A stretch of 64,000 nt of DNA from Acidobacteriota bacterium (GTDB taxonomy: Bacteria; Acidobacteriota; Vicinamibacteria; Fen-336). This document shows, one piece after another, positions 1 through 12,675 of this stretch. The stretch covers positions 1-64,000 of the forward strand of contig WYBL01000020.1 in the NCBI GenBank assembly GCA_011526565.1, read 5' to 3'. Within the stretch, counting starts at the first letter, position 1. Every line of letters starts with the position of its first letter. The notes under the pieces were generated by a model, which was given only the letters and a program-made list of their open reading frames with translations, did no database searches and had not been told where the DNA came from. The translations under genes and the position numbers were made by a program.

Positions 1-253
1 ACGTTCCTCCCCGAGCCAACCACGGCCAGGCCCTGAGGACCGGCTCCCCGGTCTGCCCACGGGGGCGCGCTGTTGCGCCCCGGCCGTCGCGGCTCGCGAC
101 ATCCTCCACCGACTCCTTCCACGCGCGGGGAGGCGGGCACTCCGCCCCCTCCCCGCTCCGGGCCTCCCGGCCCGGGCGCGCCCGGGACCGCTGGAGCGGA
201 GGGTGCCGTCCAGCGCGGGGTGCCGCCAGCCCGCGAGAAAGCGAGTGAGCCCG

Positions 254-889
254 ATGTCTGCCGCCTTCGTCGCCGCCGTCGCCGATCCCCGCCACGACGC
301 CGCCCGGGCCGTCAGCCGCCTGCTGTCCGCGCTCGGCGAGGACCCCTCGCGCGAGGGCCTGCAGCGCACGCCCGACCGCGTGGCGCGGGCGATGGCCGAC
401 CTCACCTCGGGCTACGCGATGACCGTCGAGGAGGCGGTCGGCGAAGGCGTGTTCGAGGAGGACACCGAGGAGCTGGTGATCGTGCGCGACATCGAGTTCT
501 ACTCGCTGTGCGAACACCACCTGCTGCCGTTCAACGGCCGCATCCACGTCGCCTACCTGCCGCAGGGGCGCGTGCTCGGGCTGTCCAAGCTGCCGCGCAT
601 CGTCGACGTCTTCGCGCGGCGGCTGCAGGTGCAGGAGCGGCTCACCGGCCAGGTGGCCGACGCGGTCCAGCGGGCCGCGGGCGCGCGCGGCGTGGCGGTG
701 ATGGCCGAGGCCGCGCACTTCTGCATGATGATGCGCGGGGTCCGCAAGCAGCGCTCGAAGACCCAGAGCTTCGCGTGGCGCGGCGCCTTCCGCGACGACG
801 CCGTGCTGCGGCGCGAGTTCCTGCAGGCGCTCGGCGCTGGGCGACGGCCGCGACGGCCGCGCTCCTCCAAGATCCTGCACGGCTTCTGA
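254..889 (+). CDS. folE: GTP cyclohydrolase I
   Basis: It converts GTP to 7,8-dihydroneopterin triphosphate, the first step of folate/pterin synthesis, in the cytoplasm. The zinc site is visible as the CEHH motif (in [10 protein letters not shown]) plus the later Cys in HFCMMMRG. The catalytic core [11 protein letters not shown] follows the first motif, as in FolE type I. From the ATG at 254 the protein is 211 aa, normal for the family. An in-frame ATG at 203 would add a low-complexity arginine-rich leader, so 254 is preferred. The stop lies 81 bp before the preferred start of the CarH/LitR-like regulator. FolE next to a light-sensing MerR regulator fits the known link between LitR-type regulators and pterin/photolyase genes. 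The C-terminal tail is unusually basic. Confidence 0.95.
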   Translation: MSAAFVAAVADPRHDAARAVSRLLSALGEDPSREGLQRTPDRVARAMADLTSGYAMTVEEAVGEGVFEEDTEELVIVRDIEFYSLCEHHLLPFNGRIHVAYLPQGRVLGLSKLPRIVDVFARRLQVQERLTGQVADAVQRAAGARGVAVMAEAAHFCMMMRGVRKQRSKTQSFAWRGAFRDDAVLRREFLQALGAGRRPRRPRSSKILHGF

Positions 890-970
890 GTGCCTATCGA
901 ACGGCTCTATGATGCGGTCGCGGCGAACGGGATCGGTCGGCCCCGGGACCGGGCCGCGGGGACCCTCGAG

Positions 971-1909
971 ATGAAGCGACGCGGAGAGGCGGACGACGGA
1001 CCTCGGCTGTCGATCGGCGCCCTCTCGCGCGCGACCGGCGTGCCGGTCGAGACGCTGCGGACGTGGGAGGCGCGCTACGGCTTCCCGGTCCCGGAGCGCA
1101 AGCCCTCCGGTCACCGCGTCTATCCGACGTCTTCGATCCCGCGGCTGCTGCGGATCGCCGAGGCGCTGGCCCGCGGCCACCGGGCCGGCCAGGTCGTCGC
1201 CGCCTCGGACGCGGCGCTCGACGAGTTGCTGCAGTCGACGCCTGCGGCGCCGGCGCTGCAGCCCGCTGCGCCACCCGACCAGCGCAGCACCGCCGACCTG
1301 CTCGATCACGTCGCGCGCTTCGACGCCGACCGCCTGACCCGCGCCCTGCTCGCCGAGTGGGCCCGGCGCTCGCCGGTCGAGTTCGCCGCCGACGTGATCG
1401 CTCCCCTGGTGCGCGAGGCGGGGAACGCCTGGGCCGAGAAGCGGCTGGAGATCCGCCACGAGCACTTCCTCTCCGAGCGCGTCGGCGACCTGCTCCGCTC
1501 GCTCCGGCTGCCGCTCGAGGAGCGCGCCCGCGGCCCGCTGGTCGTGCTCGGGTCGCTGCCCGGGGAGAGCCACTCGCTGGGCCTGCAGATGGTCGCGCTG
1601 GTGCTGGCGGCCGCCGGCTGCCGGCTGCTGTTCCTCGGTACCGAGGTGCCGCCCGAGCAGATGGCGGCGCTGGCCCGCGACCTCGGTGCCCGCGCGCTCG
1701 GCCTCAGCGTCTCTTCCGCGACGGGCGGAGCCGCGGCGAATGCGCAGTTGCGGCGGCTGCGCGCGGCGCTGCCGCGCCGGGTCCAGCTCCTGGTCGGCGG
1801 CGCCGGCGCCCCGAAGAAGGGGGACGGGCTCGAGATCCTCGTCGACCTGCGGGCGCTCGACGCGTGGGCCCGGGAGCGGGTGGCGCGCGCGGAGTCGGCA
1901 CTCGCCTGA
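971..1909 (+). CDS. MerR-family B12-binding regulator, CarH/LitR-like photoreceptor
   Basis: The N-terminus (residues about 12-75) is a MerR winged helix with the signature TLRTWEARYGFP. It is followed by a helical-bundle and Rossmann cobalamin-binding module. Two diagnostic motifs are present: W154-x9-E164-H165, the AdoCbl-capping motif of CarH, and E199-x-H201-x-x-G204, the lower-ligand motif. CarH/LitR proteins use adenosylcobalamin to hold a DNA-binding tetramer in the dark and fall apart in light. The residue after Trp154 is Ala, where Thermus CarH has His132, the residue that ligates cobalt after photolysis. Light behaviour may therefore differ. The start at ATG 971 is chosen over GTG 890 because the MerR domain begins shortly after it. 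The protein is 312 aa. Confidence 0.88.
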   Translation: MKRRGEADDGPRLSIGALSRATGVPVETLRTWEARYGFPVPERKPSGHRVYPTSSIPRLLRIAEALARGHRAGQVVAASDAALDELLQSTPAAPALQPAAPPDQRSTADLLDHVARFDADRLTRALLAEWARRSPVEFAADVIAPLVREAGNAWAEKRLEIRHEHFLSERVGDLLRSLRLPLEERARGPLVVLGSLPGESHSLGLQMVALVLAAAGCRLLFLGTEVPPEQMAALARDLGARALGLSVSSATGGAAANAQLRRLRAALPRRVQLLVGGAGAPKKGDGLEILVDLRALDAWARERVARAESALA

Positions 1910-1928
1910 CGCCACGGGTCGGGCGGGA

Positions 1929-1934
1929 TAGAAT
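1929..1934 (+). promoter_or_regulatory. -10-like hexamer TAGAAT before the anti-sigma kinase gene
   Basis: TAGAAT lies 12 bp before the ATG at 1947, so transcription would start only a few bases before the start codon. No convincing -35 was seen. Similar hexamers stand ahead of many starts in this window. Confidence 0.4.
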
Positions 1935-1946
1935 CTGCGCCCACCC

Positions 1947-2404
1947 ATGAACCGCGACTCGAGCGCGCGAAGACGGCGCACGCACGCCGCACCCGACGCG
2001 GCCTTCGTGCGCCGTTTCCGCATGCCGAGCCGGCGCGAGGCCGTCGCCCCCTCGGTCGACCGCATCCTGGAGACGATCCTGCCGGCGGGCCTCTCGGACG
2101 ACCAGCGCGACGACCTCGCGGTCGCGCTGTCCGAGGCGCTCTCCAACGCCGCGGTCCACGGCAACCGGCTGCGGACCGACGCGGTGGTGCGGGTCGTGAT
2201 CCGGGTCGAGCCCGGCCACTGCGCGGTGATCGAGATCGCGGACGAGGGCCCCGGCTTCGACGTCGCCCACGTGCACGATCCGACCGACCCCGACCGCCTG
2301 CTGGCCACCGGCGGTCGCGGCGTCTTCATGATGAAGCGACTGGTCGACCGGCTGGAGTACAACCCCTCCGGCAACAAGGTGCGGCTGACGATCGAACGCC
2401 GGGC

Positions 2405-2408
<4 letters not shown>
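1947..2408 (+). CDS. Anti-sigma-factor serine kinase-type ATP-binding protein (RsbW/SpoIIAB-like)
   Basis: This 153-aa protein is a stand-alone GHKL ATPase of the HATPase_c_2 type. The N box appears as [14 protein letters not shown], the G1 box as DEGPGFD and the G2 box as [13 protein letters not shown]. Proteins of this size and layout are usually anti-sigma factors or serine kinases in partner-switching systems, acting on a sigma factor and an STAS antagonist. No sigma factor or STAS gene is adjacent, so the partner is unknown. The N-terminal 20 residues are basic and poorly conserved in appearance. The 3' end overlaps the convergent glucosidase gene by 4 bp. Confidence 0.85.
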
Positions 2409-5134
<2,726 letters not shown>

Positions 5135-5188
5135 GGGCCTCCTCGGCGAGGGAACGGGGAAGGTCGCGGAAAGGTACCATGCGCCGCC

Positions 5189-6355
5189 ATGTGGTCCGCC
5201 CGCACGCGTTGGGAACTCGCCGAGAACCCGCTCGCGCGCGCCCTCGCCGCGCGGCGATCGGCGGGCGCCACGGTCCTCGACCTGACCGCCAGCAATCCGA
5301 CCCGGGTGGGACTCCACGCGCCCGCGGACGTGATGGCCCTGCTCGGCGACGCCGGCGCTAGCGACTACTCGCCGGAGCCGCTCGGCCTGCCGGCCGCGCG
5401 CGAGGCCGCGGCGGCGGAGTTCGCGCGGCACGGCGCCGCTGTCGAGCCCGGCCGCGTGTTCCTGTCGGCGTCGACGAGCGAGGCCTATGCCTGGCTCTTC
5501 AAGCTGCTGTGCGACCCGGGGGACCGGGTGCTGGTGCCGCGGCCGAGCTACCCGCTGTTCGAGTACCTCGCGCGGCTCGAGTCGGTCGAAGTCGACCGCT
5601 ACCCGCTCTCCTTCGATGGCGAGTGGCACCTGCCGGTCTCCGCGGTGGAGGCCGCGCTGACGCCGCGGACGCGGGCCGTGGTGATCGTCCACCCCAACAA
5701 CCCGACGGGCTCCTGCCTCAAGCGCGACGAGGCGGCGGCGCTGCACGAGCTGTGCGCCGCGCGCGGCGTCGCGATCGTGTCGGACGAGGTGTTCGCGGAC
5801 TACGCCTTCGCCCCGGACCCGCGGCGCGCGGGCAGCTTCGCCGCCGACGGGCCCGCCCTCGCCTTCGCGATGGGCGGGCTGTCGAAGGCCTGCGCGCTGC
5901 CGCAGCTCAAGGCGGGGTGGACCGCGGTGTCGGGACCGCGGCCGCTGCGCGAGGCGGCGCTGGCGCGGCTCGAGGTGATCGGGGACACCTACCTCTCGGT
6001 CGGCACGCCGGTGCAGCGCGCGCTGCCCGCGCTGCTGGCGCGCCGGGAGGCGCTGGCGGCGCCCGTGCGGGCGCGGGTCGCGGCGAACCTGGCGAGCCTG
6101 CGCGAGGCGCTGCGCGAGGCGCCGGCCGTCTCGCTGCTCCCCGTCGAGGGCGGGTGGAGCGCCGTGCTGCGGGTGCCGGCCACCGTCTCCGAGGACGAGC
6201 GCGCGCTGCGGCTTCTGGAGCGGGAGGGCGTGCTCGTGCACCCCGGCTACTTCTTCGACTTCGAGAGCGGCGCGTGGCTGGTGGTCAGCCTGCTGGCACC
6301 CCCCGAGGTGCTGACGGCGGGCGCCGCCGCGATCGCCCGCGACTGCGTGCTATAA
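5189..6355 (+). CDS. Fold-type I PLP aminotransferase (class I/II)
   Basis: The 388-aa protein has the class I/II aminotransferase plan. HPNNPTGS supplies the substrate/PLP-binding Asn and [10 protein letters not shown] the Asp that contacts the pyridine nitrogen. [13 protein letters not shown] carries the Schiff-base lysine. The donor and acceptor cannot be assigned; aspartate or aromatic aminotransferase-like activity is possible. The ATG at 5189 follows a TACCAT -10-like box at 5175. The overlapping ATG at 5179 is in another frame. The stop lies 7 bp before the SDR gene, so the two are likely co-transcribed. Confidence 0.9.
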   Translation: MWSARTRWELAENPLARALAARRSAGATVLDLTASNPTRVGLHAPADVMALLGDAGASDYSPEPLGLPAAREAAAAEFARHGAAVEPGRVFLSASTSEAYAWLFKLLCDPGDRVLVPRPSYPLFEYLARLESVEVDRYPLSFDGEWHLPVSAVEAALTPRTRAVVIVHPNNPTGSCLKRDEAAALHELCAARGVAIVSDEVFADYAFAPDPRRAGSFAADGPALAFAMGGLSKACALPQLKAGWTAVSGPRPLREAALARLEVIGDTYLSVGTPVQRALPALLARREALAAPVRARVAANLASLREALREAPAVSLLPVEGGWSAVLRVPATVSEDERALRLLEREGVLVHPGYFFDFESGAWLVVSLLAPPEVLTAGAAAIARDCVL

Positions 6356-6362
6356 GCCGCGC

Positions 6363-7079
6363 ATGCCATCCGCCCCCGTCCACGTCGTCACCGGCGCCAC
6401 CGGCTTCCTCGGCCGCGAGGTGTGCCGCGAGCTGCTCGCCCGCGGCGCCCAGGTCGCGGTCCCCTATCGCGGAGCGCGGAGCTGGGACGACCTGCGCGAG
6501 GCGCTGGGCGACCCCTCCGCGCTCTGGGGCGCCCCCGCCGACCTCGCCGACCCGGCCTCGATGGAGTCGTTCGCGGCGGAGGCCGCGCGCACCTTCGGAC
6601 ATCTCGACGGCCTCGCCGCCGTCGCGGGCGCATGGACGGGCTCGGGCCCGCTGGAGGGAGCGCCGGTCGAAGAGTGGCGGCGGATGCTGAGCGCCAACCT
6701 CGACACGTTCTGGAGCGCGACCCGCGCGGTGCTGCCGCACCTGCTCGCCCGCGGGGCGGGCAGCGTCGTCGCCGTGGGCGCCCGCACGGCGACCGAGGGC
6801 GGCGCCGGCGCGGCCGCCTACGTGGTCGCGAAAGCGGGCGTGGCGGCGCTGACCCGGGTCCTCGCGCTCGAGAACCGCGAGCGCGGCGTGCGCTTCAACT
6901 GCGTGGTGCCCGGCACCATCGACACGCCGTCCAACCGCCGCGACATGCCCGGCGCCGACTTCACCCGCTGGACGCCGCCGGCGGCGATCGCGTCGGTGAT
7001 CGCGTACCTGCTCTCCCCCGCCTCGGCGCCGGCGACGGGCGCCGTGATCCCCGTGGACGGCCCGTCGCCGCGGCCGTAG
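6363..7079 (+). CDS. SDR-family NAD(P)-dependent oxidoreductase
   Basis: The protein is a 238-aa classical short-chain dehydrogenase/reductase. TGATGFLG forms the nucleotide-binding glycine motif and VAGAW replaces the usual NNAG. The catalytic Tyr-x3-Lys is in AAYVVAKAG, and the post-catalytic PG motif is VVPGTIDTPSNR. The C-terminal GAVIPVDG is typical for the family. The substrate is unknown. TATAAG at 6351-6356 lies only 6 bp before the ATG and could be a -10 element. The upstream spacing also fits an operon with the aminotransferase. Confidence 0.9.
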   Translation: MPSAPVHVVTGATGFLGREVCRELLARGAQVAVPYRGARSWDDLREALGDPSALWGAPADLADPASMESFAAEAARTFGHLDGLAAVAGAWTGSGPLEGAPVEEWRRMLSANLDTFWSATRAVLPHLLARGAGSVVAVGARTATEGGAGAAAYVVAKAGVAALTRVLALENRERGVRFNCVVPGTIDTPSNRRDMPGADFTRWTPPAAIASVIAYLLSPASAPATGAVIPVDGPSPRP

Positions 7080-7360
7080 GCGGGTTCGGTCCGGCGCGAC
7101 GCCAGCCGCGCCAGGAGCGCGAGGGCGATCAGCGCGATCAACAGGCCCAGCAGCGCCAGCAGCAGCGCGCGGCCCGGCGAAGGCGGCCGGCTCGAGCGTG
7201 GCGGCGTGCGGATCGCGTGCAGCAGCCGGTCCTGGCAGGTCGCGCAGCGCGCGACGTGTTCGGCCAGCGCGGGCGGCGCGGCGCCGGGCGCGGCCGCTGC
7301 GAAGGCCTGGAGCCCGGCCCGGGTCAGACAACCGCGGGCGTCCTGCAGTGCGGCGGACAT
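6818..7360 (-). CDS. Small membrane protein with HxxxCxxC zinc-finger motif (anti-sigma-like)
   Basis: The N-terminal 60 residues contain EHVARCATCQ, a His-x3-Cys-x2-Cys motif as in zf-HC2 anti-sigma factors. One strong membrane segment, about 20 residues of Leu/Ala/Ile, follows. The C-terminal third overlaps the convergent SDR gene by 262 bp and may not be functional sequence. No Shine-Dalgarno is evident, but a TTGACA box stands upstream on this strand at 7393-7398. No sigma factor gene is adjacent. The zinc motif plus membrane segment is the main support; the length and stop are uncertain. Confidence 0.5.
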   Translation of the reverse strand: MSAALQDARGCLTRAGLQAFAAAAPGAAPPALAEHVARCATCQDRLLHAIRTPPRSSRPPSPGRALLLALLGLLIALIALALLARLASRRTEPAYGRGDGPSTGITAPVAGAEAGESRYAITDAIAAGGVQRVKSAPGMSRRLDGVSMVPGTTQLKRTPRSRFSSARTRVSAATPAFATT

Positions 7361-7407
7361 GCGGGCGGAATGCTTGGCGCGCCGGGGGGCGATGTCAACC
7401 GCGGGTT

Positions 7408-7434
7408 CCGGCGGCGGAGTGAGTCCGCCGCCGG
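7408..7434 (-). terminator. Hairpin downstream of the PYP gene
   Basis: A perfect 11-bp GC-rich stem (7408-7418 with 7424-7434) and a 5-nt loop begins 10 bp after the PYP stop on the minus strand. There is no T-run, so it may pause or stabilise the 3' end rather than act as a strong intrinsic terminator. Confidence 0.5.
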
Positions 7435-7443
7435 TCCCGTTCG

Positions 7444-7845
7444 TCAGGCGCGCGCCATCTCCCGCACGAAGACCCAGGCGGTCTCCGTGGTCTTGCTGTA
7501 GAAGAGCGTCACGGTCACGTCGCGCGGCGCCATCTCGAAGTCGAAGCGGTAGGGGAACACCTCGTGCAGCTCGCCCGCCGCCACGCCCTCGCGGAACTTG
7601 CCGGCGAAGCGCTGCACGTTCGTGCACGGCGCCACCTGGGTGAAGAAGTTCTTGCCGATCACCCGCTGCGGGTCGCGCCCCGTGAGCTGCGCCTCGTGGG
7701 CGTTGAAGGCGAGCACCGTCCCGTTCTTGTCGAGCCGGATGGCGCCGATCGGGAGCGCGTCCAGGTCCTGCGCCTTCAGGTGGTCGATCCGCTCCATCTC
7801 GCTGCGGCTGAGGAAGCTTTCGGCGGCGTCGTTCGAGTGCACCAT
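7444..7845 (-). CDS. pyp: Photoactive yellow protein (PYP) family PAS protein
   Basis: This 133-aa single PAS-domain protein aligns closely by eye with Halorhodospira PYP. It shares GAI.LD, the TGRDP and VIGKNFF stretches, VAPCT and KF.EGV. The chromophore-attaching cysteine is present (Cys74 in QVAPCTN), as are the equivalents of Glu46 (Glu51), Thr50 (Thr55) and Arg52 (Arg57). The equivalent of Tyr42, which hydrogen-bonds the p-coumaroyl phenolate, is Phe47, and the equivalent of Met100 is Leu. PYPs are blue-light receptors needing p-coumaric acid made by TAL and a CoA ligase; neither gene is in the window. The gene has its own promoter-like region with an 11-bp repeat array. A non-photochemical PAS sensor is the alternative. 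Confidence 0.85.
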   Translation of the reverse strand: MVHSNDAAESFLSRSEMERIDHLKAQDLDALPIGAIRLDKNGTVLAFNAHEAQLTGRDPQRVIGKNFFTQVAPCTNVQRFAGKFREGVAAGELHEVFPYRFDFEMAPRDVTVTLFYSKTTETAWVFVREMARA

Positions 7846-7923
7846 GATTCTTCGTCTCCTCCGCGGCCCGGCCCGATCAGCCGCCCGCGCTCGAGGCCGG
7901 AACTGCCCGGCTCGATCAAGGGC

Positions 7924-7952
7924 AGACTACGACGAGCTCGCCTTTCTGTCAA
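7924..7952 (-). promoter_or_regulatory. Candidate promoter of the PYP gene
   Basis: On the minus strand TTGACA (7952-7947) is followed after exactly 17 bp by TAGTCT (7929-7924). The -35 is a perfect consensus and the -10 matches at three of six positions. The -35 box touches the end of the tandem 11-bp repeats, so a repeat-binding protein would occlude it. Confidence 0.55.
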
Positions 7953-7982
7953 GCTTTTGAGTAGCTTTTGACATTCTTTTGG
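7952..7982. repeat. Three tandem 11-bp direct repeats (candidate operator)
   Basis: The core CTTTTG recurs at 7954, 7965 and 7976 on the + strand, exactly 11 bp apart. The first two units share nine identical bases (AGCTTTTGA). A weaker fourth match lies in register at about 7943. The array sits in an AT-rich island between the divergent PYP gene and the gene at 8048, and abuts the PYP -35 box. CarH-type regulators are known to bind three tandem 11-bp direct repeats overlapping a -35 element, and a CarH-like gene lies 6 kb away. That link is inference. Confidence 0.6.
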
Positions 7983-8019
7983 CTCGGCCCGGGCACCCCC
8001 GGCGACACGGCGGTGCCCG

Positions 8020-8025
8020 TATACT
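8020..8025 (+). promoter_or_regulatory. -10-like TATACT before the gene at 8048
   Basis: TATACT precedes a GAGGAGG ribosome-binding site (8034-8040) and a GTG at 8048. The expected start point would be about 8032, giving a leader of roughly 16 nt. The only consensus-like -35 (7968) is 46 bp away, too far to pair. Confidence 0.45.
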
Positions 8026-8047
8026 CCCGGCGCGAGGAGGACGGCCT

Positions 8048-8542
8048 GTGGCCTTCGAGACGACGGCGACGCGGATCTGGAAGCGGCTGGAGCCGGCAGA
8101 CCGGCTGGAGGCGGCGCGCGCGCTGCTGCACGAGCCCGCGCCCGACGCGCTGGCCGCGGCCCTCGGCGCGGTGATCCGTGCTCGACGCCTGCGGCCCCAG
8201 GTCGCACGGGCGATGCCTCCCGACCAGCAGGCGAAGGTGCTGTCGGGCGTGCTCGACCCGGGCGAGCCGCTGGCCGCGTCGCTGCTCGTCGCGCTTCACC
8301 TCGCCGCGCGCCGCCCGCTGCTGTGCGCCTTCCTCGACGCGCTGGCGCTGCCGCACGAGGACGGCGTTCTGAAGGAAGAGGCGGATGCCCTGCCGCCGCC
8401 CGCGGCCGACAAGCTGGCCGCAGCGGTTCGAGAGCTGTCCGCCGCGTTCCCGGCCGGCCAGGTCCACGCCTACCTGAACACCCTGCTGCTGCAGGACCCC
8501 GAGCGCTGGTCCGGGCTGGCCGAGGTGGAGCCGGGAGCCTAG
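8048..8542 (+). CDS. Hypothetical alpha-helical protein
   Basis: No family was recognised. The 164-aa protein is predicted to be mostly helical, Ala/Leu-rich, without signal peptide, membrane segment or cysteine motifs. Repeated helix pairs in the middle could be a HEAT- or TPR-like fold. The GTG start is well supported by a perfect GAGGAGG 7 nt upstream. The gene is divergent from the PYP gene and shares its repeat-containing control region, so co-regulation is possible. The stop lies 9 bp from the convergent PIG-L gene. Confidence 0.75.
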   Translation: MAFETTATRIWKRLEPADRLEAARALLHEPAPDALAAALGAVIRARRLRPQVARAMPPDQQAKVLSGVLDPGEPLAASLLVALHLAARRPLLCAFLDALALPHEDGVLKEEADALPPPAADKLAAAVRELSAAFPAGQVHAYLNTLLLQDPERWSGLAEVEPGA

Positions 8543-8551
8543 CGCAGGGAC

Positions 8552-9514
8552 TCAGCTCGCGACGGCCTCGATCTCCTGGCCGGCGCGCCGCAGGGTGTCG
8601 GCACCCGGCCCCCGCAGCAGCAGCCAGTAGCGCTCGACCGGCTGGGCCGAGCGCAGGCTCCGCGCGTGGCCGCGCTCGAGCGACGTCAGGCGCTTCAGCG
8701 ACCCGAACACCGAGCCGCCCGGCAGCACGGCCGCGGCCTCGTCGAGGCGCACGATCGCCTGGTCGCTGACGGGCTGCAGCACGGGCTGGAGCCGGAGCCC
8801 GAACGAGTGGTGGGGGCGCCAGCTCTTCGCCTCGCGCCAGCGCCGGCGCACCTGCGCGACGAGCGCCATGCGGTCGGCCAGGCCCGGGGCCTGGCGGCGC
8901 AGGAACGGGTCGACCGGCATCCGCAGCACCAGCCCGGCCAGCCCCCCGCGGTCGCGGAACGGCGCCCCCGGAGGCAGCCGCGCGCCGAGTTCGCCCAGCC
9001 GCAGGCGCACGGCCCCGGGGAACAGCGCGAACGGGCGCTCCTCGTAGAGGAACACGTCGCGTCCGGCGCCGCTCTCGAGCACCCGGATCGCCGCCTCGTG
9101 CAGCAGCAGGTGGTCGGGATGCGGCCACACGCCGAGCGGCAGGTAGATCCGCTTCGGCCGCGTGCGTCGCGCCAGCTCGAGCAGGGCGAGCGCGAGTTCC
9201 GAGCACAGCACCTCGTCGTGCGGCGGGCCGGAGCGCAACGCCGCCGTCAGCCGCACGCCGGCCCGGGCGCCGGCATCTGGAAAGCCGAGCCCCGAGTGCG
9301 GCACGCCGAGCCGGTCGCTGGCCGACTCCCCCTCCGGTCCCGTCCCGAACAGCGAGACGAGGCGCACGCTCTCGCCGCGCTCGGCTTCGGCCAGGATCCG
9401 CGCCGCGCACGACAGGGCCGCGTCGTCGGCGTGGGGCGAGACGTACAGCGAGTCGCACGGGTCGAGGCCGGGGAAGGCCTCGACCCGGTGCACGAGACGG
9501 TCGTCGTTCGGCAT
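8552..9514 (-). CDS. PIG-L/LmbE family deacetylase
   Basis: The N-terminal SPHADDAALSC matches the zinc-binding P-H-x-D-D motif of PIG-L/LmbE deacetylases. The third ligand is in GVWPHPDHLLLHEA, also typical. Family members remove N-acetyl groups from GlcNAc-type sugars or thiols. The first 170 residues form the deacetylase core. The remaining 150, rich in Arg and Leu, are not recognised and make the protein longer (320 aa) than usual. A -10-like TAGACT (9529-9524) lies 9 bp upstream of the ATG. Confidence 0.85.
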   Translation of the reverse strand: MPNDDRLVHRVEAFPGLDPCDSLYVSPHADDAALSCAARILAEAERGESVRLVSLFGTGPEGESASDRLGVPHSGLGFPDAGARAGVRLTAALRSGPPHDEVLCSELALALLELARRTRPKRIYLPLGVWPHPDHLLLHEAAIRVLESGAGRDVFLYEERPFALFPGAVRLRLGELGARLPPGAPFRDRGGLAGLVLRMPVDPFLRRQAPGLADRMALVAQVRRRWREAKSWRPHHSFGLRLQPVLQPVSDQAIVRLDEAAAVLPGGSVFGSLKRLTSLERGHARSLRSAQPVERYWLLLRGPGADTLRRAGQEIEAVAS

Positions 9515-9523
9515 GGGCCGGGG

Positions 9524-9529
9524 AGTCTA
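9524..9529 (-). promoter_or_regulatory. -10-like TAGACT before the PIG-L gene
   Basis: TAGACT on the minus strand ends 9 bp before the ATG at 9514. It is one of several such boxes very close to start codons in this window. Confidence 0.35.
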
Positions 9530-9534
9530 TCAGC

Positions 9535-11634
<2,100 letters not shown>

Positions 11635-11739
11635 GAGGCCTCCTTGGCGGGCGGCTCCCGGCCGCCCGGGCGGCGCCATTGTCGCCCGAAACCCGCGCCT
11701 CGTCCGGGCGGCCGTAGAATCCGCCGCAGAGGTTTCCCC

Positions 11740-12528
11740 ATGCGAACGAAGCTCGCCATTGCCGCCCTCTCCTGCGTGCTGGCCGGCCCGGCGCTGGCCC
11801 AGTCCGAGCCGCTGCGCACGGGCGCGGTGTCGGTCCAGGCCACCCGCGCGGCGCGCGGCCACTATCAGAAGGCGGCCAAGGCGTTCGAGGAGCGCAAGCT
11901 GGACGAGACGGTCGAACTTCTGGACAAGGCGCTCGCGCTTTGGCCCGACTTCAGCGACGCCCACTTCCTGCGGGCCAAGGTCGCCTACTACCAGAAGAGC
12001 TACGCGGACGCCGCGCGTCACATGACCCGGGCCGAGCAGGGCTTCGTCGCCGGCCTGGCGCTGCACGCGGAGACCGACCGCCTCCGCCGCCAGGAGTGGG
12101 AGCGCTCGCGCGACTCGCATCGCTACCGTCTCGACGCGCTCCGCGGGCAACTGAGCCAGGCCACGACCGACGAGCAGCGCCGCTTCATCCAGCAGCAGAT
12201 CGACGACGCCCAGCGCGGCGTCGACGACGCCCAGCGCGAGATCTCCGCCCCGCCTGAGGAGGTCTCCTCCGATCTGCCCCCCGACTACCACTTCTTCGCC
12301 GGCAACATCCTGCTGCGGCTGGGCCGCCGCGACGACGCCGCGAAGCGCTACGAGCAGGCGATCGCAGCGAAGCCCGACCACGCGGACGCCGTCAACAACC
12401 TCGCCAACCTGTACCTCGACGCAGGCCAGGCCCTGCGCGCGCTGGACGTGCTGACGAAGGCCGAGGGCCGCGGCGTCAAGGTGAACCCGGCCCTGAAGCA
12501 GGCGGTAGTGGACGCTGTCGGGGACTGA
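11740..12528 (+). CDS. Exported TPR-repeat protein
   Basis: This 262-aa protein starts with a signal peptide (cleavage after ALAQ likely). TPR-like helices follow around residues 45-105 and again at 180-245 (FAGNILLRLGRRDDAAKRYE and AVNNLANLYLDAGQA). Between them lies a charged helical stretch likely to be a coiled coil (QATTDEQRRFIQQQIDDAQR). It is probably a periplasmic scaffold; no enzymatic motif is seen. A -10-like TAGAAT stands at 11715. A strong hairpin follows the stop. Confidence 0.82.
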   Translation: MRTKLAIAALSCVLAGPALAQSEPLRTGAVSVQATRAARGHYQKAAKAFEERKLDETVELLDKALALWPDFSDAHFLRAKVAYYQKSYADAARHMTRAEQGFVAGLALHAETDRLRRQEWERSRDSHRYRLDALRGQLSQATTDEQRRFIQQQIDDAQRGVDDAQREISAPPEEVSSDLPPDYHFFAGNILLRLGRRDDAAKRYEQAIAAKPDHADAVNNLANLYLDAGQALRALDVLTKAEGRGVKVNPALKQAVVDAVGD

Positions 12529-12542
12529 GTCGCCAGGAAAGG

Positions 12543-12568
12543 CGAAGGGCCGCCGAAGCGGCCCTTCG
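12543..12568. terminator. Bidirectional hairpin between the TPR gene and tRNA-fMet
   Basis: A perfect 11-bp stem (12543-12553 with 12558-12568) and a 4-nt CGAA loop lies 14 bp after the TPR stop. It also lies just downstream of the convergent tRNA. T-runs are weak on both sides, but position and stability support termination of both transcripts. Confidence 0.65.
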
Positions 12569-12580
12569 TAAAGATGGCGT

Positions 12581-12657
<77 letters not shown>

Positions 12658-12675
12658 ACAGATGACTCTGTAAAT

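Noticed and set aside
1..253. Possible gene before folE
   Set aside because: Open frames there are Pro/Arg-rich with no recognisable domain; no clear promoter was seen either.
7968..8025. TTGACA at 7968 paired with TATACT at 8020 as one promoter
   Set aside because: The spacer is 46 bp, far beyond the usual 16-18 bp.
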